A DNA stretch of 64,000 nt from Rhodoferax koreense (GCF_001955695.1 NZ_CP019238.1:1-64000); one strand, 5' to 3'; positions 26,045-34,080 are shown, counted from the first letter of the stretch. Notes: generated by a model from the sequence alone, not told the origin. Program-made: numbers and translations.

Positions 26045-26310
26045 TGCGCCTTCGCATGCTCGGCGGCCAGGCGGGCGCGCACCTGGTCGGCGGTGACGGC
26101 TCGGGAGGGATCGGCTTTCAGGGCGTCATACGCCGGGCCGACCTGGTTGTGAAGCCAGGACTCGACGGCGCGATCACGCGCGAGTAGCGCACGCAGGCCG
26201 TCGCGGATGACCTCGCTTTCGCTCGCGTACTCCCCGGTCTTGACCTTCGTTTTCACCACGTCGGCCATGTCGTTCGGCAGGGTGATGCTCAGTTGCTGGG
26301 TGGTTCGCAT
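26041..26310 (-). CDS. parD: ParD-family antitoxin
   Basis: This 89-residue protein starts MRTTQQLSITLPNDMADVVK, a ribbon-helix-helix DNA-binding domain, and continues with the TGEYASESEVIRDGLRAL motif typical of ParD/CopG antitoxins. The C-terminal tail would bind the toxin. GGAGG precedes the ATG; an upstream ATG at 26331 is less likely. The promoter should lie between 26311 and 26370, back to back with klcA. Confidence 0.88.
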   Translation of the reverse strand: MRTTQQLSITLPNDMADVVKTKVKTGEYASESEVIRDGLRALLARDRAVESWLHNQVGPAYDALKADPSRAVTADQVRARLAAEHAKAQ

Positions 26311-26370
26311 GGCGGCCTCCATTCGGTTCAATAGGATTCAATCCTATCACTCCAAGGGGACGAAGTCCAG

Positions 26371-26428
26371 TTTAGCGGCTAAAGTTTAGCTAAAGTGCTT
26401 GACAGGTTAGGACATTTTGTCCTAATAT
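26371..26428 (+). promoter_or_regulatory. klcA promoter with KorB, KorA-like and KorC operators
   Basis: In order: KorB operator TTTAGCGGCTAAA (26371-26383), KorA-like GTTTAGCTAAAG (26384-26395, one arm base changed), -35 TTGACA (26399-26404), KorC operator TAGGACATTTTGTCCTA (26408-26424) and -10 TAATAT (26423-26428). Three repressors can therefore act on one promoter. Confidence 0.9.
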
Positions 26429-26478
26429 ACGTCTTGAAGGCCGGGCATGTCGCCCAGGTCAACTACCGGAGAGTTCCG

Positions 26479-26907
26479 ATGAACACCCAAGACCAACCCG
26501 TCACCGCTTCCCTGGTCGCCGAGGCCCAGCGCCTCGACTTCTTGCCTACCTACTTCGGCCCGCGCCTGATGATGCGCGGCGAGGCCCTTGTGTACGCCTG
26601 GCTGCGCCGGCTCTGCGAACGCTACAACGGCGCGTATTGGCACTACTACACCCTGTCGGACGGCGGTTTCTACCTGGCCCCCGACCTGGCCGAGCGCCTG
26701 GAGATCGAGGTAGACGGCAACGGCTTCCGGGGCGAACTGTCGGCCGACGCCGCCGGCATTGTCGCAACCCTGTTCGCGCTCGGCCAGCTCGCGGCCGAGA
26801 TCGCCGGCACGGACGCGGCCGACGCCCTGATCGACCGCTATCACTTCCTGCGCGGCTTCGCGGCCGGCCACCCCGAGGCCGCTGCGATCTACCGGGCTAT
26901 TGACTGA
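26479..26907 (+). CDS. klcA: KlcA antirestriction protein
   Basis: This 142-residue protein of the ArdB/KlcA family (MRGEALVYAWLRRLCERYNG, YWHYYTLSDGGFYLAP) inhibits type I restriction enzymes and eases entry into new hosts. The ATG at 26479 has GGAGAG upstream. It is the first gene of the klcA-klcB-korC operon. Confidence 0.94.
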   Translation: MNTQDQPVTASLVAEAQRLDFLPTYFGPRLMMRGEALVYAWLRRLCERYNGAYWHYYTLSDGGFYLAPDLAERLEIEVDGNGFRGELSADAAGIVATLFALGQLAAEIAGTDAADALIDRYHFLRGFAAGHPEAAAIYRAID

Positions 26908-26958
26908 TGAGGGGCGGCCCCGGCTCCGGCCGGGGCTGCACCAGGAGCACGTCAAGCG

Positions 26959-28164
26959 ATGGCGAAGCGAACAAAGCAACCGGCCCAGGCGGGCCAGGAC
27001 TGGAGCGCGCCGGCGGCCGAGCTGCTGGCCGAGCTGCCGGCAGACCGTGACGGCCTGCTGGCTGCGGCCGTTGCGGCCGTGGTGGAGATCGACGCGGCTG
27101 TCATGCGCGGCGACGGGGCGGCGGCCGAGCTGGCCGGCGACCGATACGAGGCGATCATCTGGAAGCTGAACGGCGGCACGAACTTCGGGTGCATGGCCGA
27201 CGACGAGGCCGCCGGCCGCGTCATCGAGCGGCATTGCGCTGCGGTGCCGGGGGACGTGCCCTTGTGGGGCCAGCGCGGCCAGTTCCTGGCCGTGGCGGGC
27301 GACGTGCGCGCCCTGGTGGAGTACGAGGCCGGTTATGGCGGGCCGCTCAACGCGCATTTTCAGTTCCACGCGGTTGACCTGGACAGGCCGTTTATCTCGG
27401 CGACGGGCTATCGCTCGCACTTCGACACGGCGCGGGGCTGCATGACCGTGGACGAGGTTGCGCGCGGCATCCTGACGGCCATGCTGGCCGAGAAGAAGCG
27501 GCCGGTGTTGATCGAGGCCAACTACCGCGACCGCTTGGCCGACGCTCCCCTGCCCGATTGGCTGGCCGGCCTGGTGCCGCCGGCGCGGCGCGAGCCGGCG
27601 ACCGTGACGATCCCGCCGGGCTTCGTCTTGGTCGATGTGGTGCTGCCGGCGCACAAGGCGTTCATCGCGCGGCGCTGGGCGGCCGAGGCGGCGGGCAAGG
27701 TCAAGGCGGCCAGGGCCGCCAGGTCGAACGCCAAGGGAAAGGCCGGGGGCCGCGAGCGAGATCCCGCATCGGCGGAAACGGCGATGCGCTGCAGCACCGC
27801 CAAAGCTGACGATTGCAAGGCCGAGGCTGGGCCTGTATCGCCAGAAGCGACGATGCCGGGCGCAGGCGAAGCATCCTGCAGCACCGCCAGGAATGGCGAT
27901 GCAGGCCCGGCCGACCTGGTGGAGTTCACGCCCGCACCAGGCCAACGGTGCGAGATCGTGAGCGTCCACCATCCGGTGTTCGCCAAGGAGATCGGCAAGC
28001 GCGTCATCATCGTGAAGGTGCATCCAGACACCCGCCAGGTGTGGGCGCATGACGACCGGCCGGTGACATACAAGACCAACCGCGCGGGCCGCCGTGTGGT
28101 GGATTCAGACCCGAGCTGCATTCAGTCGATCTACGGATTCGACCAACTGCGGCTTATCACGTGA
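26959..28164 (+). CDS. klcB: KlcB, IncP control-region protein with a KorA-like segment
   Basis: This 401-residue protein is of unknown biochemical role. Residues near 215-245 (PPGFVLVDVVLPAHKAFIAR) resemble the C-terminal dimerisation part of KorA and TrbA. Right after it, residues of about 270-315 are encoded by CATCG-type hairpin repeats (27765-27905) that stay in frame, so a mobile-like repeat has become coding. The C-terminal domain (FTPAPGQRCEIVSVHHPVFA) follows. Confidence 0.85.
   Translation: MAKRTKQPAQAGQDWSAPAAELLAELPADRDGLLAAAVAAVVEIDAAVMRGDGAAAELAGDRYEAIIWKLNGGTNFGCMADDEAAGRVIERHCAAVPGDVPLWGQRGQFLAVAGDVRALVEYEAGYGGPLNAHFQFHAVDLDRPFISATGYRSHFDTARGCMTVDEVARGILTAMLAEKKRPVLIEANYRDRLADAPLPDWLAGLVPPARREPATVTIPPGFVLVDVVLPAHKAFIARRWAAEAAGKVKAARAARSNAKGKAGGRERDPASAETAMRCSTAKADDCKAEAGPVSPEATMPGAGEASCSTARNGDAGPADLVEFTPAPGQRCEIVSVHHPVFAKEIGKRVIIVKVHPDTRQVWAHDDRPVTYKTNRAGRRVVDSDPSCIQSIYGFDQLRLIT
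27765..27905. repeat. CATCG hairpin repeats inside klcB
   Basis: Units GCATCGGCGGAAACGGCGATGC, TATCGCCAGAAGCGACGATGCC and CACCGCCAGGAATGGCGATGC occur at about 27768, 27837 and 27883, separated by CTGCAGCACCGCCA copies. They match the intergenic repeats at 8515-8640 and 34785-34955. Confidence 0.8.
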
Positions 28165-28180
28165 CCAGGAGAAGAAACGA

Positions 28181-28438
28181 ATGACGAACGACGCCAATAT
28201 CCGGCTGGAGTGCTTGAAGCCGGCCGAGCGGTGGGCGCAGCCGAGCGGCGAAGAGGTGCGCGAGGTGCTGCGCCTGGCGGGCCTCACCGGCGGCAAAGCC
28301 GCGAAGGTGCTGGGCCTCGGCCCGAAGGGCGACCGGACGATCCGGCGATGGGTGGGCGAGGACACGCCGATCCCTTATGCCGCGTGGGCGCTGCTGTGCG
28401 ACTACGCCGGCCTCGGGCTGATCTGGAAAGAGGCTTGA
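28181..28438 (+). CDS. korC: KorC, repressor of klc and kle operons
   Basis: This 85-residue protein has a helix-turn-helix (EEVREVLRLAGLTGGKAAKV, then GDRTIRRWVGEDTPIPYAAW). It binds TAGGACATTTTGTCCTA, found upstream of klcA and kleA. AGGAGAAG lies just before the ATG. The gene closes the klc operon and so feeds back on itself. Confidence 0.92.
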   Translation: MTNDANIRLECLKPAERWAQPSGEEVREVLRLAGLTGGKAAKVLGLGPKGDRTIRRWVGEDTPIPYAAWALLCDYAGLGLIWKEA

Positions 28439-28454
28439 CGCCAGGGAAAGAGGC

Positions 28455-28546
28455 TTTAGCGGCTAAAGTGCTAGGCATCGGACTACGGTAAAGCGAAAAT
28501 AGTTTAGCTAAAGTGCTTGACAGGCTAGGACATTTTGTCCTAATAT
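28455..28546 (+). promoter_or_regulatory. kleA promoter with KorB, KorA-like and KorC operators
   Basis: KorB operator TTTAGCGGCTAAA (28455-28467), KorA-like GTTTAGCTAAAG (28502-28513), -35 TTGACA (28517-28522), KorC operator TAGGACATTTTGTCCTA (28526-28542) and -10 TAATAT (28541-28546). From the KorA-like site onward it is almost a copy of the klcA promoter; even the leader CTTGAAGGCCGGGCAT is shared, so the two arose by duplication. Confidence 0.9.
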
Positions 28547-28597
28547 AGCACTTGAAGGCCGGGCATTCCGCCCAGGTCGATTACCGGAGAGGTTCCG

Positions 28598-28834
28598 ATG
28601 AGCAAGAACAAGATCATGCCTTGGGTTGACGCCCTGCCGAATGTGGAAGCCACCGACTTCCAAGCCCGCCGCGACCAGATCGAGGCCACGATGGCCGAGG
28701 CGGCCGAGCTGGTGAAGCAGGCGGAAGAGCTGCGCGGCAAAGCCTATTTCGCCGCCTTGAGCCTGGAGGCCAGTGCCAAGGGCGAATGGTCGAGCCAAGC
28801 GGTCGAGCAGGCCAAGCGCAGCGTCGGCTGGTAA
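28598..28834 (+). CDS. kleA: KleA, IncP stable-inheritance region protein
   Basis: This 78-residue protein is mostly helical (EATMAEAAELVKQAEELRGK) and matches the KleA family; its function is not settled. It is the first gene of the kle operon, under the KorA/KorC promoter. Confidence 0.9.
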   Translation: MSKNKIMPWVDALPNVEATDFQARRDQIEATMAEAAELVKQAEELRGKAYFAALSLEASAKGEWSSQAVEQAKRSVGW

Positions 28835-28892
28835 GGGAAGGCGGCCCGGCTTCGGCCGGGTCATCAACGGAACGCCAAGAGGAAACAGTCCC

Positions 28893-29108
28893 ATGAGCAA
28901 AGGCAAGATCGAGATCATCGAGACGTGCTGCCGGCGCTGCGGCAAGAGCATCCGAACCTTGAGCCACACCATCATCGGCGCCGATGATGCCCGCGAGAAG
29001 TTCGGCAGCATCTGCGGCGGCTGCATCACGCCGGAGGAAGATAACGAGCTGACGGAAATGCTGCTGGCGGCGGCCGTGCGACGCATGAGCGGAGCGACGC
29101 TGCAATGA
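28893..29108 (+). CDS. kleB: KleB, small cysteine-rich Kle protein
   Basis: This 71-residue protein has two CxxC pairs (ETCCRRCGK and ICGGCIT), which could bind zinc. It follows kleA in the order seen in R751, where kleC and kleD of RK2 are absent. The function is unknown. Confidence 0.87.
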   Translation: MSKGKIEIIETCCRRCGKSIRTLSHTIIGADDAREKFGSICGGCITPEEDNELTEMLLAAAVRRMSGATLQ

Positions 29109-29140
29109 CGGCATTCCACACGTTCGACGGCCCCAGGTGG

Positions 29141-29168
29141 AGGAACGCCCCGGAGTGATCCGGGGCGC
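29141..29168 (+). terminator. Possible attenuator between kleB and kleE
   Basis: GCCCCGGAGTGATCCGGGGC forms an eight-pair hairpin in the 144-bp gap between kleB and kleE, but no T run follows, so it may tune kleE-F expression or act on mRNA stability without ending transcription. Confidence 0.45.
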
Positions 29169-29252
29169 TTGGCCTGGTGCTGGCACACCGTAACCATGCT
29201 TCCGAGTGGGAGCATCCAGCATTCAACACGTAACCGCGTGGAGGGTCAAGCC

Positions 29253-29582
29253 ATGTCCAACATCGTCAAGTTCCCCAGGGCGAGCAAGCCGCCGGCTCCC
29301 GAGCCGGTGCAGCCTGCCGCGCCCGCTGCTGCGCCTGCCGCACCCAAGGCCGAAGGCCGGGGCCTGGTGGCCGGCCTGGTCAAGTTCGTATGGGTGGCGA
29401 CCGTGCTGGTCTGGCCGGTGCTCAAGTGGGTGCTGGCGATCATCACCTTCTTCCAGTTCGTGCGGATGCTCTACCACTGGAACACGCCTGGCGTGTATGC
29501 CGGCTGGTCGTTCCTGGCGTACTTCGCGGCACTGACCGCGATCACCTACTTCGTTTCGATCTACAAACCGAAAGGGCTTTGA
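29253..29582 (+). CDS. kleE: KleE, small membrane protein
   Basis: This 109-residue protein has a proline/alanine-rich N-terminus (about 10-30) and two strongly hydrophobic helices (about 42-68 and 82-102). It is of the KleE family with unknown role in the inner membrane. kleF begins one base after its stop. Confidence 0.88.
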   Translation: MSNIVKFPRASKPPAPEPVQPAAPAAAPAAPKAEGRGLVAGLVKFVWVATVLVWPVLKWVLAIITFFQFVRMLYHWNTPGVYAGWSFLAYFAALTAITYFVSIYKPKGL

Positions 29583-29583
29583 C

Positions 29584-30114
29584 ATGGCAAAGCAGACCCT
29601 CCCCTACCCGCCTGGCTTCGTGGAGCCGACCACTGGCCGCGTGGCCGTCCTGGTGCGCGAGTACGCGGACAGCGACTTGAACGGCGACGCGCCGGCCTAC
29701 TGGTACAGCGCGCAATCCGAAGAATGGGGCCTTGACCCCTGGCGTCTCGTGGAGGGCGTCGATCCGCACGTGGGCGGCGGTTCCTTCGACGTGTGCTTTG
29801 CCAGCGGCGGCACGCGCACCGTAGGCCCGCTGATGACGTTCTTCCTGAGTGCCGCCCATGCGGCACAGCTCATTGACGCCAAGGGGGAAGAGTTGGCCTT
29901 GCAGCGCGCCACCCTGGCCGTCATCGCGGACGGGCTGGGCCTGCCTGCCAAGGCGCTGCGCATCGAGGCGAAGGTGGAGGGCCGGCCGGCCGTGTTCTAC
30001 GACCAGGACGGGGCCACGCTTTGCGCGTGCGCGGTGGATTCCGACCACTGGCGACAGGCGCGGGCGACGGCCGCAACGGCATCGGCCATCGACAAGGCGC
30101 GAACAAATTTTTAG
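29584..30114 (+). CDS. kleF: KleF, IncP control-region protein
   Basis: This 176-residue soluble protein of the KleF family shows no recognisable catalytic motif. It ends the kle operon; its stop codon lies inside the KorB operator of the korA promoter (30110-30122). Confidence 0.88.
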   Translation: MAKQTLPYPPGFVEPTTGRVAVLVREYADSDLNGDAPAYWYSAQSEEWGLDPWRLVEGVDPHVGGGSFDVCFASGGTRTVGPLMTFFLSAAHAAQLIDAKGEELALQRATLAVIADGLGLPAKALRIEAKVEGRPAVFYDQDGATLCACAVDSDHWRQARATAATASAIDKARTNF

Positions 30115-30155
30115 CCGCTAAAACGCTTGACGGCTTCGCATGGTTTAGCTAAACT
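30110..30155 (+). promoter_or_regulatory. korA-incC-korB promoter with KorB and KorA operators
   Basis: KorB operator TTTAGCCGCTAAA (30110-30122), -35 TTGACG (30127-30132), perfect KorA operator GTTTAGCTAAAC (30143-30154) overlapping the -10. KorA and KorB repress their own operon here, the central loop of IncP control. Confidence 0.92.
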
Positions 30156-30214
30156 TCTGCACATGGTCGGCGGCTGGCACCGCCATTTGTTCAACAAACC
30201 GGGTGTGGAGTGTT

Positions 30215-31291
30215 ATGGGTGCAATCCATGAAGAAACGGCTAACCGAAGCCCAATTCCAGACGGCCATCAAGGGGCTGGAGATCGGGCAGCAGACCATCG
30301 ACATAGCGCGCGGCGTGCTGGTCGATGGCCGGCCCCAGGCGGAGTTTGTCACTTCGCTGGGGCTGACCAAGGGGGCGGTGTCGCAGGCGGTCAGTCGCGT
30401 ATGGGCAGCAGCAGGGGAACAGCTCCCCGAGGGCTTCGAGCGAGTGACGGCGGTACTGCCGGAGCATCAAGCGTTCATCGTCAAGAAGTGGGAAGCAGAC
30501 GCCAAGAGGAAACAGGAACCCAAGTCATGAAAACACTGGTCACGGCAATTCAGAAGGGCGGTCAAGGCAAGACGTTCGCCACCTGCCACCTGGCATTCGA
30601 CTTCCTGGAGCGCGGCCTTCGCGTGGCCGTGATCGACCTGGACACCCAGGGCAACGCATCGTTCACGCTGTCGGCGTACCAATCGGGCTACCTCGCCAGC
30701 CAGTTGTTCACCGGCGACACCGATGACCTGCGGTATTGGTTCGGCAAGCGCGAGGGCGAGAGCCTGGCGCTGATCGCGGCAGACGCCAACCTGGCGAACC
30801 TGGACAAGATGGAGCTTTCCCAGGCGGCCGCCGCGCTGCGGGCCAGTGTGGCCGCGCTGGGCGAGTTCTTCGACGTGTGCCTGATCGACACGGCCCCCTC
30901 CCTTGGCGTCGCCATGACGGCGGCCGTGCTGACGGCCGACTACATGCTGTCGCCCATCGAAATGGAGGCGTACAGCTTGCAGGGCATGAAGAAGATGGTC
31001 GCGGTCATCAGCAACCTGCGCAAGCAGAACCCCAAGCTGCGCTTCCTCGGCATGGTGCCGAACAAGGTGGACGCGCGGAAGCCGCGCCACGTCAACAACC
31101 TGGCGACGTTGCAGCAGGCATACCCGCAGCTCATCTTGCCGTTCAGCATCGGCGCGCGTGACAGCATCGCCGAGGCGCTGGGCGAGCAGATGCCGGTGTG
31201 GAAGATCAAGAAGACCGCCGCGCGGAAGGCCACCCAGGAGGTGCGTGCGCTGGCGGATTACGTGTTCACGAAGATGGAGATCGCGCAATGA
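30215..31291 (+). CDS. incC: IncC partition ATPase (ParA family), long form IncC1 and short form IncC2
   Basis: The long form starts at 30215 (MGAIHEETANRSP) in a frame that overlaps korA almost completely. The short form IncC2 starts at 30527 (MKTLVTAIQKGGQGKT), where ATG overlaps the korA stop. IncC2 has the deviant Walker A QKGGQGKT (residues 9-16) and the LIDTAPSLG motif of ParA ATPases. With KorB it partitions the plasmid and potentiates KorB repression. The long form would be 358 residues and the short one 254. Confidence 0.93.
   Translation: MGAIHEETANRSPIPDGHQGAGDRAADHRHSARRAGRWPAPGGVCHFAGADQGGGVAGGQSRMGSSRGTAPRGLRASDGGTAGASSVHRQEVGSRRQEETGTQVMKTLVTAIQKGGQGKTFATCHLAFDFLERGLRVAVIDLDTQGNASFTLSAYQSGYLASQLFTGDTDDLRYWFGKREGESLALIAADANLANLDKMELSQAAAALRASVAALGEFFDVCLIDTAPSLGVAMTAAVLTADYMLSPIEMEAYSLQGMKKMVAVISNLRKQNPKLRFLGMVPNKVDARKPRHVNNLATLQQAYPQLILPFSIGARDSIAEALGEQMPVWKIKKTAARKATQEVRALADYVFTKMEIAQ
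30228..30530 (+). CDS. korA: KorA, global repressor
   Basis: This 100-residue protein has an N-terminal HTH (SLGLTKGAVSQAVSRVW) that binds GTTTAGCTAAAC, and a C-terminal dimer part (LPEGFERVTAVLPEHQAFIV) shared with TrbA. It controls trfA, klcA, kleA, korA and kfrA promoters. Its whole reading frame lies within the start of incC1. Confidence 0.95.
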   Translation: MKKRLTEAQFQTAIKGLEIGQQTIDIARGVLVDGRPQAEFVTSLGLTKGAVSQAVSRVWAAAGEQLPEGFERVTAVLPEHQAFIVKKWEADAKRKQEPKS

Positions 31292-32337
31292 GCGCCAAGA
31301 CCAACGCCAAGAAGAAGGAGCAGGACAAGCCGCAATCGTCCGGGCTGGGCCTGGACGGGCTGGGCGACCTGGCCGGCCTGCTGAACGAGCAGCCGGCGGC
31401 CAACGCCGGCGGCGCAGGCCCGCAGGAGCTGCCGCTTGACCTGATCGACGAAGACCCGCACCAGCCGCGCACGGCCGACAACCCCGGCTTCTCGCCGGAG
31501 AGCATCGCGGAGATCGGCGAGACGATCAAAGCGCGCGGCGTGAAGTCGCCCATCAGCGTGCGCGAGAACCCGGACGCACCGGGGCGCTACCTCATCAACC
31601 ACGGCGCGCGGCGCTATCGCGGCTCGAAGTGGGCGCACAAGACCACGATCCCGGCCTTCATCGACAACGACTACAACGAGGCCGACCAGGTTATCGAGAA
31701 CCTGCAACGCAATGAGCTGACGGCGCGTGAGATCGCCGACTTCATCGGCCGCGAGCTGGCGAAGGGCAAGAAGAAGGGCGAGATCGCCAAGGAGATCGGC
31801 AAGTCGCCGGCCTTCGTCACGCAGCACGTCACGCTGCTGGACTTGCCCGAACCCATTGCCGAGGCGTTCAATAGCGGCCGGGGCAAGGACGTGACTGTCA
31901 TCAACGAGCTGGTGACGGCCTACAAGAAGAACCCCGACGAGGTGGCCGCCTGGCTGGCCGACGACAGCCAGGAGCTGACGCGCGGCTCGGTGAAGCTGCT
32001 GCGCGAGTTCCTGGAGGACAAGCGCAGTCACGAGGACGGCGACCGTGATCCCAACACCGTCGATGCGCTGACCGGCAAGACCGACGCCGAGGCCGGCGAC
32101 GGCGAGCAGGGGCCGCAGGATGATGACGCCAAGGGGAAGAAGGAGCCGAAGGAGGCCGACCCCGACAAGCTCAAGAAGGCCATCATCCAGGTCAAGCACG
32201 ACGACCGGCCGGCACGGCTGATCCTCAACCGCCGGCCCCCGGCCGAGGGCTGGGCCTGGCTCAAATACGAGGATGACGGCCAGGAGTTCGAGGCCGACCT
32301 TGGCACCGTGCAGCTTGTCGCGCTGCTGGAGGGCTGA
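31288..32337 (+). CDS. korB: KorB, ParB-family repressor and partition protein
   Basis: This 349-residue protein has a ParB N-terminal domain with the motif GARRYRGSKWA, a central HTH (KGEIAKEIGKSPAFVTQHVT) and a C-terminal SH3-like dimer domain (about 290-349). It binds the 13-bp TTTAGCSGCTAAA sites, of which I count eleven perfect copies. It overlaps the incC stop (ATGA). Confidence 0.95.
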   Translation: MSAKTNAKKKEQDKPQSSGLGLDGLGDLAGLLNEQPAANAGGAGPQELPLDLIDEDPHQPRTADNPGFSPESIAEIGETIKARGVKSPISVRENPDAPGRYLINHGARRYRGSKWAHKTTIPAFIDNDYNEADQVIENLQRNELTAREIADFIGRELAKGKKKGEIAKEIGKSPAFVTQHVTLLDLPEPIAEAFNSGRGKDVTVINELVTAYKKNPDEVAAWLADDSQELTRGSVKLLREFLEDKRSHEDGDRDPNTVDALTGKTDAEAGDGEQGPQDDDAKGKKEPKEADPDKLKKAIIQVKHDDRPARLILNRRPPAEGWAWLKYEDDGQEFEADLGTVQLVALLEG

Positions 32338-32381
32338 CACGCCCAGCGCCGGGCATCGCCGACCACCGACCCCCACCCATC

Positions 32382-32409
32382 GCCCCGCCATCGAGCGGGG
32401 CTTTTTTTT
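32382..32409 (+). terminator. korB terminator
   Basis: GCCCCGC and GCGGGGC arms with a six-base loop followed by eight T. Confidence 0.9.
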
Positions 32410-32417
32410 GCCCGCGT

Positions 32418-32496
32418 TTTAGCCGCTAAAAAAGGTTCAGCTAAACCGCTTGCGTAGTGTTGTATGTTGTAGTATGCTACACGCTACAACATACAA
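32418..32496 (+). promoter_or_regulatory. kfrA promoter: KorB, KorA-like and KfrA operators
   Basis: A KorB operator (32418-32430) is followed by a KorA-like GTTCAGCTAAAC (32435-32446). A long palindrome follows, with 13-bp perfect arms TTGTATGTTGTAG (32460-32472) and CTACAACATACAA (32484-32496). That palindrome, directly before the ribosome binding site, is the expected target of KfrA autorepression. Confidence 0.85.
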
Positions 32497-32516
32497 CCGG
32501 CCAAAGGAGGCCCGAC

Positions 32517-33548
32517 ATGGCGATCTCGAAGGAGCAGATATTTGCGGTGGCCGACGAACTGGACGCGGCCGGCCAGAACCCCACGCTGGCGAACGTGCGC
32601 AAGCAGCTCGGCAGCGGCAGCTTCACCACCATCAGCGAGGCGATGAACGAGTGGCGCGCACGCAAGGCCAGCCAGGCCGCCCCGATCCGCGAGCCGGCAC
32701 CGCAGGCGATCACCGACAAGCTGGCCGAGCTGGGCGGCGACTTGTGGGCCGTGGCGCTGGAAATGGCGAACAACCGCCTGGCCGCCGAGCGCGAGGCGCT
32801 GGAGGCCGTGCGCCAGGAGACGGAAGCAGCGCGCCAGGAAGCCGCAGAGCTGGCCGACCAGCTCACCGGCGAGCTGGACGAGGCCAAGGCCCGCGTCGCG
32901 GCCCTGGAGGCCGTCGAGGCGGCCGCCAAGGGCGAGGCCGACGAGCTGCGCGGCAAGCTCGCGGCGACCAGCGAGCGCGCGGCCACGGCCGAGGCCAGGG
33001 CCGGCGAGCTGCGCACGGAGCTGGATCACGCCCATCAGGAAGCCCGCCAGGCGCGCGCAGAGCGCGACAAGGCCCAGGAGAGGGCCACGGCCAGCGCCGA
33101 CCAGGTGGAGGCCCTGCGGGCCGACCTCGCGGCCGCGAACAGCCGTACCGCCGAGATCGAGCGCCGCGCCGGCGAGCTGCGTGCCGACCTGGAGCGGGCG
33201 AACCAGGCGACCGACCAGGCGCGCGCCGCTCAGGCCGAGCAGCGGAAGGCCACCGAGGCGGCCGCCGCCGAGCGCGACCAGGTGCGCGCGGAGCTGGTGA
33301 AGGTGCAGGCCAAGGCCGAGGCGGCCGAGCAGGCCCACCAGGAGCAGCGCAAGGCGATGGCGGCCGAGGCACACCGCCAGGCCGAGCGGCTGACCGCCGC
33401 CCAGGGCGAGCGCGACCAGGCGAAGCGCGACGCTGCCCAGGCCCGCGAGGAAGCGGCCGGGCTTCGCGGCCGGCTGGAGGCCCTGGAAACCGTCATGGCG
33501 CAAGGCCGGGCGGCCGATCCGACCAGCGGCGGACGCAAAAAGACCTGA
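32517..33548 (+). CDS. kfrA: KfrA, DNA-binding coiled-coil protein
   Basis: This 343-residue protein has an N-terminal DNA-binding domain (1-70, ANVRKQLGSGSFTTISEAMN) and then a long alanine/glutamate/arginine-rich coiled coil (about 80-330). It represses its own promoter and, with KfrB and KfrC, aids stable maintenance as a nucleoid-like scaffold. AGGAGG lies at the right distance before the ATG. The low-complexity coiled coil gives several false open frames on the other strand. Confidence 0.93.
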   Translation: MAISKEQIFAVADELDAAGQNPTLANVRKQLGSGSFTTISEAMNEWRARKASQAAPIREPAPQAITDKLAELGGDLWAVALEMANNRLAAEREALEAVRQETEAARQEAAELADQLTGELDEAKARVAALEAVEAAAKGEADELRGKLAATSERAATAEARAGELRTELDHAHQEARQARAERDKAQERATASADQVEALRADLAAANSRTAEIERRAGELRADLERANQATDQARAAQAEQRKATEAAAAERDQVRAELVKVQAKAEAAEQAHQEQRKAMAAEAHRQAERLTAAQGERDQAKRDAAQAREEAAGLRGRLEALETVMAQGRAADPTSGGRKKT

Positions 33549-33617
33549 TAAATCGGTTGGTTTTCCTTAAAATTACCCTGGAACCCTGACAAAACGCACA
33601 ACCCGGCCGCTGGGAAG

Positions 33618-33650
33618 AGCCGGCCTCGCTTTGCCGAGGTCGGCTTTTTT
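33618..33650 (+). terminator. kfrA terminator
   Basis: AGCCGGCCTCG and CGAGGTCGGCT arms (one G-T pair) followed by a T run, 70 bases after the kfrA stop. Confidence 0.8.
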
Positions 33651-33718
33651 GTTGGAGCGCGGCTTGCATGGGGCCACCATCACCCTTTTGAGAACCACGG
33701 CAACCATAGGAGTGCCCG

Positions 33719-34066
33719 ATGAAAGAACGCCTCTTGGTCATGAACGGTCAACGCATCGTTCAGGCCGAAAAGGACGGCGCTTGGACGAATCAGAAAGTAG
33801 ACAAGGCGGGCGCGTTGAAGCCCGGCATCTACAACCTGTACACGGCCCAAGCGGCCGACAAGAAGCAGACCCACGCCGGCGTGATCGTTCATGCCGACGC
33901 CACCAACGTGTACCAGCAGATCGGCAAGAACTTTGTCATGCACGCTCGGTCAGATTTCGATAAAGTACCTGAAATTGGGAGCGCAAAGAGCATCAGCTAC
34001 AACGCCCAGGGCAAGGCGGCAGTCGCCGCAGAGGCCCCGAAACTGACGCGGGGGCGCTCCATGTAG
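33719..34066 (+). CDS. kfrB: KfrB, stable-maintenance protein (Upf54.4-type)
   Basis: This 115-residue protein starts MKERLLVMNGQRIVQAEKDG and has a compact KfrB-type domain (KPGIYNLYTAQAADKKQTHA). KfrB is reported to bridge KfrA and KfrC in IncP-1beta plasmids. It lies between the kfrA terminator and a KorB operator. Confidence 0.85.
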   Translation: MKERLLVMNGQRIVQAEKDGAWTNQKVDKAGALKPGIYNLYTAQAADKKQTHAGVIVHADATNVYQQIGKNFVMHARSDFDKVPEIGSAKSISYNAQGKAAVAAEAPKLTRGRSM

Positions 34067-34067
34067 C

Positions 34068-34080
34068 TTTAGCGGCTAAA
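34068..34080. promoter_or_regulatory. KorB operator between kfrB and kfrC
   Basis: Perfect TTTAGCGGCTAAA immediately followed by AAGGAGG, so it sits directly on the kfrC ribosome binding site. Confidence 0.9.
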
